From Hydrangea macrophylla (Eukaryota > Streptophyta > Magnoliopsida > Cornales > Hydrangeaceae): DNA of 64,000 bases. Positions 56,880-64,000 of the stretch are shown here, piece by piece. The number at the start of each line of letters is the position of its first letter. The first letter of the stretch is position 1. The DNA lies in assembly GCA_033977485.1 (NCBI GenBank), contig CM066994.1:25326681-25390680 (forward strand), read 5' to 3'. Both the position numbers and the translations under genes were made by a program. A model generated the notes under the pieces. That model ran no database searches. It was not told the DNA's origin and saw only the letters and a list, made by a program, of their open reading frames with translations.

Positions 56880-59800
56880 TGTGGACACACGCGCTTCGGG
56901 GGTCCTGGCGTTTTCCCTCAATAGTGTCCTGGGACGGATCCCAAGGAGCACACTTCAGGGAAAACTAGAACTTCCTCACACGGTCCTAGAGAGAAAGAGT
57001 CACCACCTAATTTTTATCGGGAATTAGGAAACCCAAGTTTGACTCGCCCAAAATTAAATAAGGTTACTCGTCCTTCATTACCAGAAAGTAGGTTCGGGGG
57101 TCTTGGTACGAGAGGGGAAGGAGCCCAAGCAGGACTAAAGCACCACCTCCTCGCCCTACCGAATGGTAGGCCTTGATTCAAATATCCTTGTTCTTAATTC
57201 ATAATTGGTGTTGTTTCCTCAAACATACTATATAATACATACATGTCAAAAGGGAACATCTAATGAAGATCATTACAAGAGATTTAATCAAGTAGAAATT
57301 AGATGCACATGCAATACAAGAGAGAGGTATACTTACAGTGGCTAGTCCCGCCCGGGACCGATGCAAATAAAAGAAACATGTCATGATATGCAAGAGGGAA
57401 CAAGAAGAGTTACATTGGGTTGACTCAAGCAGAGTCGCAAAAGCAAAAAGAATGGAAACGTGTAATGCAATCATGCAACAATCCTAGATAAGATGTCTCT
57501 AAAAAAAATCATATAAATGGAGACTATCCTAAAAGAATTGTGTCATTGAAAATAAAGTTATAAACTTAGAAAAATTCTAAGAGAAAGGATAGAAAAAGGT
57601 ACACGATACATGGGCACTAAGCCACATGTAGACGAGGCAAGATAAAAAATCGAAGTCCGGATCCACGGCACTCAATTCTCTGCACTAAGACACCAAAGAT
57701 TACCTAAGCATTGAAAAAACACAAGGAAACAAATGATATATATGAAAAGCAAGTAGAAAATGTCATCAATCAAATTTCCAGATTCAGCAACCTCTAATGA
57801 ATCCTATCAAAAGTGGCTTTAAACATGAGCTAGGTTAAAACCCTTTTATAGAAAGTCAGATATATGTCTTAGGGAACTTCCCCAAAAAGTAGAACCTCTT
57901 TACCATTTTTGAAGTTTGAGAAATAAGAGTTTTGGGAACAGTGGATCAGGACTGTCCACTGTTCTTGTAAAAATCATAATTAATTCTACAAATATCATGT
58001 GAAGCTCTAATTGGTGTCAAAAGAAAGCTATTTCCCTGTCGTTTATGACAAAAATAATCCCATGGACATGTCATGAACTTAAGGTTTCTGAAAAAGTATT
58101 TTAAACAGACTCTGTTATTATAGAAATTTGGTGTCATTTGATAAAGGAATGCAAAACATAATAGAAATTCACAAATCATGCTAATCAAGCTAATCTAAGC
58201 TTTTTATCTCTCATCCAATTATCCTACATAATTTCTAAACCAAGTTTTATTCATCAATTGTTGTTGAGTGATCAAGGTATGACCATTTTGTATGCATAAT
58301 CATAATTGTAATTAAACTTAGAAAATTCCAGAATATTAGTATCAACTTCAAACGCTTAGAAAACGATCTTAAGTCGATCGTATGCTTACAATTTTACATC
58401 GGCATGTAGATACATGAGTTAGGAATCATCCCAAAAAAGCAGAACATCGATGACTATTATAGATTTTCTTAAATTCAAGCACAAAGAGACTATGTTAAAA
58501 TCTGTCAACCGGTTTCTCAATAATTTCTAAAAATAGATTATGGATCCTAGAGTTTCTCAAAACGGATCGAATGAAAGCTAATTCATCAAAGTTAACCCAG
58601 AAATTTTGAAATCCATCAAACTATGGGTTTTGATGGACCAAATCTTATGGACAAAACCAATCTGTTCTGCTGAATTTTATCTAGTTCATTTTAAAGTGTA
58701 AGAAAAATATCTTGTGTGATGGTTGAAGTTTATTTTGAGAGATCAAACTTATAGATCTACTTGATTAACATAATTCCCAATCAATTTAGCCGTCAAGTTC
58801 TATGAAAAACTTTAGATCATGGATCAAAGGGACGTACAAATATCCTATTGGAGATGAATTTCAATAAAAATTCTAGGTTATAAGAATAATCATGAGATAT
58901 GTATGAACCTAGGAATCATCCTTCTCATAGATCATGATTCCAAACCACTATAGAATTCAAAATAGATACGTATATATATAGACATGTATGCATGGATTTA
59001 AAATAAAACATAAGAATGAAATCAAAATTGAAAATCAAAGTAAAAAAACAATCTCTTGGAGAAAGAGACATGGATCTAGCTATGTGAGTGTGTGAAGATT
59101 AAGAGAGCAAGAAGATGAGTGTACTATCAAATAAAAAAACAAAGCTAAACTAGATCCAAGTCTTATAGATTTATGTATAAAAGTAGGAATTAGAGAAAAA
59201 TATTGATGTCTACCTCTTGGGGGATTCTCAATTGTGTAATCAAAGTTGATTTGAAGATCTTCTTCTTTAAGTGTTCTTCAAGCTCTTCAAGCATTCATCC
59301 ATGGAGGTTAATGGATGCCACTGATGTCCAAAATCTCTAATCTAATTATCTAGAGATTAGCTTAGAAAGTTTTAATTCATGATTTTACTTCCTCTCTCTA
59401 GAAATCTCTCTTGAATTCTAAGTATATTCCTGTATATCTTGTATATTCTCTTGTATGTACTTGTGTGTACTCTCTTATCTATCTCTTGTGTCTCAAAGAT
59501 GATCTCATATGGATCTATATATAGAGTTTTGAAGACTTAACACTTAAGTTACAGGGTTAAAATAGGATTTTCAGAGAGCAGAAAAGGGTTAAAATGGCCA
59601 TTTCGATGCCTAAACACAATTTCCAGGCAATTTCCTCACAGTGGGAGTCTTGTAGAAGGGTCTGGAATAAAAGAAATGTGATGGAGAACACACTTTGTAG
59701 GTGGCAGTTTTACTGGGACCCGCCACCCCCTTACCCAAAACCGTCATCTACTATTTGGGTTCCCCTGGTTGCCCACAAGCCCTGTTTCAAGTTTCAAGGG

Positions 59801-60310
59801 CACTACTTTTCTAGGTTTTTGTATAAATACTTTTTCGTGTCCGAAATTGCCCATTTATGTACCGTTTGAAAGCTATCGGGTTGAATTTCAGTATAAAAAT
59901 ATTTCAGGAGGTTTTGGAATGAGAATTGAAGTCCAATTGAAGCCTGGAAGTCCTCCGGAACTTTCGTCGTCTTTTCAAAATCAAACGACTTCTTTTCCAA
60001 AATTACTTTCAAATGTGCATCGATTTTGAACTTTTCTTTAAAATTGATCTTCTAGATACCTAGAATACTGCGTTTAGAACACTTAATTATCATATAACCC
60101 TGAGTGAATATGAATTTTGAGAGGCAATTTTGAGAAAATCGGGATTTATGCATGGAAAAGGGCTTTTCTGAGCTTGATGTCACTTTCCGAAGTTCGATCT
60201 TTCAATTATGTGAAATCCAGTACCTTCCACGGGGTACTTTTCATCATCAAATCCTCCAAGACATTCTCCACCCTAAATCCTATCAGTGTGGTCAAAATTG
60301 GGTGTCTACA
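56880..60310 (-). repeat. 5' LTR of the Ogre-like element
   Basis: 3431 bp, collinear with 41001-44423 with scattered substitutions and small indels. It is directly followed by AAATG (60311-60315), the right target copy, and then CACTA transposase sequence. Confidence 0.93.
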
Positions 60311-60315
60311 AAATG

Positions 60316-61314
60316 TTTAAGCCATCATAGCCTTTCTTGAAACTGTAGACCCAACACAACGAACTCTCCCTTTCTTCTCTTTCCCAAATGTCTCAAAGAT
60401 TGGACCACTGTCCAATGTCTCCTCCTCACCACTCTCTTGAAACAACTTTAGAAGCACTTCAACTTTATCCTGCATATAATGATATTTTAATGATCATTCT
60501 ACGATGTTTGGGGTAAAAGGAACAAAAAAAGAACATTTAAAGATGATTTTACTAGCAATTCTTTGTCATGAGGCGCATAGCTCCCATCTTTTAGTTTATG
60601 GGTATACAACCACAATTCAGCACGTTTAGGGAAACGTCCATGCTCCACTTTCCACTTTTTTGCACGTCGGGCATAACCATCATGACCCGTATTATGAGTG
60701 GTTTTTGCCAGATAACTTTCTTTTATAGCTTTGTTCCGCTTTCTTAGTTCCTTTTGGGATTCTATAGCCTTATTATCACAAAATTGCTCCCAGTCCTCAA
60801 TTTTAATATTTACTGGGACAAGTTCCTTCCACTTGGTAACATCATCACCTACCAAGGTTGCTCATAGCTTTACTTCGAACTTCTTCCATGCAATGTTGGC
60901 CTTTTTCATGAAAATGTCCTTTTGACTCTCTTTCACATCAGGAAATTTGCCCTACAAATGTTTGTAAAGGTAAGATTTTGACTTAGAAAAATACTAACAT
61001 ATATAGTCTATAGTAGGAACAAAATGTTATACCTTATAAGCTGTCCAAAAAATGATTTTTATAATGTATTGGAACATTCGTCCACGAAATGTAGCAAATT
61101 GGGACATGTGTTCTTGTAAGGTGTCTCAGCCTAGAAGCGGATTTGGCCCAATCTTCCCTCCTACCGAAAGTCCACGGTCATTAAATTTTAGTTTCTTCAC
61201 AGAAGACCCACCTACCATGGAAGAGCCTGTAGCAACCCTCGACCTGGAGGTAGATCCAAGCTCAGGCATTACGCTTTCTGTTGTCGGATTTGAATTATCA
61301 GCTATGTGAGACAT
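60316..61314 (-). pseudogene. CACTA accessory transposase (Transposase_24, Ptta/En/Spm-like), decayed
   Basis: Minus strand, probable start at 61314 (MSHIADNSNPTTES). QEHMSQFATFRGRMFQY follows, then after a gap KESQKDIFMKKANIAWKKFE. 60499-60855 carries the conserved core WEQFCDNKAIESQKELRKRN, GHDGYARRAKKWK, KRAELWLYTHKLKDGSYA. An intron-like break precedes KVEVLLKLFQESGEEE and the terminal motif GKEKKGRVRCVGSTVSRK. The equivalent RVRGxG motif marks the plant Transposase_24 family. The coding sense continues on the far side of the 19.3-kb retrotransposon at 41000. Such proteins bind subterminal repeats and assist CACTA transposition. Stops break the frame. Confidence 0.75.
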
Positions 61315-61334
61315 CTCCCCTGTAGGTACATAAA

Positions 61335-61695
61335 TTTCTAGCACATAAATTTCAGCTCATAAATTTCCAACTTTAGCACATATCAATTTCTGCACATAAT
61401 TTTTCAATTTCAGCACAATTTTAGCACAATTTCAGCACATAGTTTTTCCAGTTCATTTTCCAGATTTAGCACATACTAATCAGTTTCAGCACATAAATTT
61501 CCAGTTTGAGCACATACTAATCAGTTTCAGCAGATAATTTCAGCACTTTCAGCAAATACTAATCAGTTTTAGCACAATTTCAGCACATAACTTTCCAGTT
61601 TCAGCACATCCTAATCAGTTTTAGCACACATTTTTCCAGTTTCAGCACATTATGTTCTAGTCTCAATGCATAAATTTCCAATTTCAGCACATACT
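61335..61695. repeat. ~20-bp TTTCAGCACATA tandem repeats in the CACTA element
   Basis: About 17 variable copies of ATTTCCAGTTTCAGCACATA spaced 15-35 bp, just upstream of the accessory transposase start (minus strand). Position and style fit a CACTA regulatory or subterminal-type repeat cluster. Confidence 0.75.
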
Positions 61696-62194
61696 TAAGT
61701 AGGAGAAATAGAGGAGAAATATAGACAACAGAAAAAATGAAGTAATAGAGAAAAGGCGAATGAATTCACATACTTCCAACTCTTTAATGCTGATTTCGTG
61801 CTTCTTTGAGTCTTAAAGCTTCAAGTCTTCAACTTTTCCTAAACTTTAAAAGCTTAAATCAAAAAGCTCATCAACCAAATTAAATGAAAAGCTTAGAGAG
61901 AGAGAGAGGTATTCATATTCAATATTCAATGCGAATCGTTTGCATTCATGAAAAGCACCCTAAGATAAACAATCTAAGCTTTTGATAGTACACATAAACC
62001 TTTGATTTTTCTTTAGATTCCATAAACAACATAAGCTAAACAGAACTTCAACAGCTCACAAAAATGACCCAACTTCCACTAGGGCCTTCCCATTTTCTAA
62101 AAGTTCCCTATCCAAAAGTTCATACGACTTCTCATTTTCTTCAAGAATGGAGCCATACATCGTACGATCAATATCAAGGCATCAATTGCTTTGG

Positions 62195-62600
62195 TCAATC
62201 TCTTAGGAGTATGTAAAATGACGGACCACCCATTGAGCTTAACATCCTTTCAATAAAATACTTGACTTGCTTGAGTGCAAGAATGAACGGTTCATCATGG
62301 ATTACAGTTTTACTCATGAGCTTGTTCAAGTTTACCATCACCAATTTCGAGGTAGGATCAATTTTGCCAGCACTCTGTTCATCCACATCAACCCAATCAC
62401 AATAGAATACTCCATGCGTAAAACTGTTGTAATTTAAATCGAGAATTTGTCTAATAGCTCCGTAAAAAGTTGTGAGGATACCTTTCTAATTAAAGGCTCT
62501 TATGGATACACCACTACTCTGAACATTGCGATTCTCTTCATGTGTGAAAGTAGAAAAAGTATAACCATTACACTAGAATTTGTTATAGCTTATGACCCTG
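62195..62600 (-). pseudogene. CACTA transposase C-terminal DUF4216-like part
   Basis: Minus strand in one frame with a single stop: THEENRNVQSSGVSIRAFN, then TFYGAIRQILDLNYN, FTHGVFYCDWVDVDE, LVMVNLNKL and DEPFILALKQVKYFIE. This is the DUF4216 pattern (YGxLxxIxEL, xxxFxCDWxD, DEPFILAxQAxQVxY), which follows DUF4218 in CACTA TNP2-type transposases. Degraded towards the end. Confidence 0.75.
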
Positions 62601-63000
62601 TGGAGTGGGCCATCTGTATATGGCAAAATGACCATGTCCTTGGCTCTTAATGCCTACAAAGAAATAATCAAGACTTTGTATGTCATATAAAATAATATGA
62701 TTAAAAAACAAGTATAAGTACAGACTTGCCTAAACCCTTAACCAAGGGATGTAATCATCAACTCTATGAATTGATGTAGTCCCTTGTTGAAAACCCATAG
62801 TTGACTCAAATTTTCTGCATGTGACAAATATTCATAGTTACAAATATGCGGTGACAACCATTAATATGTGAAGTGATGCACGATTACATGCATACCTTGT
62901 CCACTCATGGACACCCTAGTATTGGAATAAAACCCATCTGCATGCTTGCTCAAACTACACGTTATTTTCGTTTATGAGTTCCTTCACTTTTCTGAGATAC
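62601..63000. other. Linker of the CACTA transposase gene
   Basis: Between the DUF4216-like and DUF4218-like pieces. No uninterrupted frame; probably intron plus eroded coding sequence. Confidence 0.4.
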
Positions 63001-63300
63001 TTACTCCATGGCGTACAAAGAAGCTTCATGTAATAGATATGCATTGGCAATGCTCCCTTCAATGTACCTTTTATTGCACAACCACTTTTTGTATTTTTTT
63101 ATTTCCCTTTCAAACAACCACATAGCCCGATATCTAGGGGGTCCAGCTGCCAATGCTTCATCGGCTAAATGGTGAATAAGATGGATCATGATCACAAAGA
63201 ATGAGAGTGGAAAGTATAATTCCAAGACACAAAGTGCCTCTATCAATGCATGTTTTGCCTTCATCAAATGTTCCCTGAAAATCACTTTCGCACACAACAC
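63001..63300 (-). pseudogene. CACTA transposase DUF4218-like part
   Basis: Minus-strand frame with LIEALCVLELYFPLSFFVIM, IHLIHHLADEALAAGPPRYR, MWLFEREIKKYKKWLCNKRY and IEGSIANAYLLHEA. This fits DUF4218 (LCxLExxFPPSFFDIMxHL, YRxMYPxERxL, RPEGSIAExY), part of the large CACTA transposase. It reads in the same strand order as the TNP2 part upstream (63319 onward). Confidence 0.85.
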
Positions 63301-63318
63301 GTTGAAGAATATGCTAAT

Positions 63319-64000
63319 CTATTGTATAGCTTTAAACAAAGGCTTGTGATCTAGGAATGAGCGCATAAGCAATGCTTGAAGCAAGTGTTGCATAATCACG
63401 TGATAGTCGTGAGACTTAAGATTGACGAATCCCAAGGGGTCAAGGCTAACGTTATTATTAAAGTTAGACAAAAACCCTATCGGGACCTTCAATGTTTTTA
63501 AGGAATGATAAAAGGTTATCTTCTCTTCTTTGCCTAGAGCAAAAGGAGCTTGAGGCATTTGTCTTGTAACATTACCTTCAACATCTTGCATCCACAATTT
63601 TCTCTTTAGTTTCAGTGGATCCTCTAGCTCCTCCAGTGCTTTAATGGTATCCTTATTCAACGATCCTTTCACTGACAAAATGGTGCCTAAAATACCATCT
63701 GTGATGTTCTTCTCAATATGCATGATGTCAAGGTTATGGCGAGTATCATGATCCTTCCAATACTTATGGATCTTCTTGAGAAACCCTTGATAGCCATGGG
63801 ATCATCTTCGTCACCTTCACTATGTGAATCACCATCAACGTCCCTTGCTGCCTTTCCCTTCCCCTTCCCCTTCCCCTTCCCCTTATGTTTTTCTTTAGTA
63901 CTTTGTCGATCAATGACTGACACAAGTTGCTAAAACTCTACACTAGTTAACTTACGTAGAGCCATAGTGTCCTCTTTTTTACCATTAAATGTTTGGTTAG
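63319..64000 (-). pseudogene. CACTA transposase TNP2 domain (runs off the window)
   Basis: Minus strand, continuing beyond 64000. From 64000 down: NQTFNGKKEDTMALRKLTSV, a stop, then VSVIDRQSTKEKHKGKGKGK and DGDSHSEGDEDDPMAIKGF. A one-base shift then leads to KKIHKYWKDHDTRHNLDIMH. The frame 63319-63723 continues MHIEKNITDGILGTILSVKG, FALGKEEKITFYHSLKTLKV, PIGFLSNFNNNVSL and LKSHDYHVIMQHLLQ. RHNLDxMHIEKN and LKSHDxHVxMQ are signature motifs of the TNP2 catalytic transposase of En/Spm elements. The stop and shift make it inactive as read. The lysine/glycine run (63850-63890) is a GGGAAG-type coding repeat. Confidence 0.9.

Larger units (their letters stand above)
41001..60310 (-). mobile_element. 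19.3-kb non-autonomous Ogre/Tat-like LTR retrotransposon
   Basis: Two LTRs of about 3.4 kb (41001-44423 and 56880-60310), minus-strand termini TGTAGACACC...GTGTCCACA and target duplication AAATG. The primer site TGGCGACTCTGCTTGGGAC next to the 5' LTR is of the tRNA-Arg type known from Ogre elements. The polypurine tract AAAGAGGGGCAAACTG abuts the 3' LTR. Internal sequence is 12.5 kb, 4.4 kb of it a nested solo LTR. I find no Gag, protease, RT or integrase. It carries a decayed sense ORF near the 5' LTR, at the Ogre ORF1 position, and a decayed antisense multi-exon gene near the 3' end, at the Tat aORF position. It would depend on a partner element for mobility. Confidence 0.88.

Overview
This is plant nuclear DNA, most likely from a eudicot with a large, repeat-rich genome. 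It holds one recognisable host gene, a leucine-rich-repeat receptor-like protein (RLP) of the Cf-9/RLP12 type. The rest is transposon sequence, much of it nested: Ty3/gypsy Tat/Ogre/Athila-like and Tekay-like LTRs, Ty1/copia fragments, a CACTA (En/Spm) element, MITEs and microsatellites. No rRNA, tRNA, CRISPR or organellar sequence was seen.

Layout, left half. 1-2.6 kb: AT-rich flank with a fold-back MITE, microsatellites and the RLP promoter. 2653-19006: the RLP gene. Exon 1 (2653-5113) and exon 2 (18540-19006) join in frame to give 975 codons plus stop. They are separated by a 13.4-kb intron that contains a complete 11.2-kb LTR retrotransposon (6762-17990, target-site duplication GATCT) with gag and protease remnants but no visible reverse transcriptase. 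16641-30904: a head-to-tail duplication of about 7.3 kb (copy A 16641-23935, copy B 23953-30904). It copied one retrotransposon LTR, the intron end, RLP exon 2 and about 4.5 kb downstream, so a second intact terminal RLP exon lies at 25856-26322.

Middle. Both duplicated units carry an array of 21-bp GTTGTTCC monomers. A far larger array of related monomers fills about 33.75-36.84 kb and has a higher-order period of about 190 bp. A degenerate version in the opposite orientation lies at 37.6-38.4 kb. Between these are a copia LTR with an RNase H fragment (30.9-31.9 kb) abutting a decayed gypsy gag-protease fragment (31.9-33.2 kb).

Right half: a three-level nest. A CACTA transposon on the minus strand (about 40.0-41.0 kb and 60.3 kb to the window end) is interrupted by a 19.3-kb Tat/Ogre-like retrotransposon (41001-60310, target-site duplication AAATG, 3.4-kb LTRs, tRNA-Arg-type primer site). 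That element is itself interrupted by a 4.4-kb solo LTR (49792-54203, target-site duplication ATGTA). The Ogre-like element has no recognisable gag-pol. It carries a decayed sense ORF resembling plant-mobile-domain/DUF7745 proteins and a decayed multi-exon antisense gene.

The strongest leads are the duplicated terminal RLP exon, the 21-bp/190-bp hierarchical repeat family, and the non-autonomous Ogre-like element with an antisense spliced gene. All calls come from reading the sequence; no database search was run.
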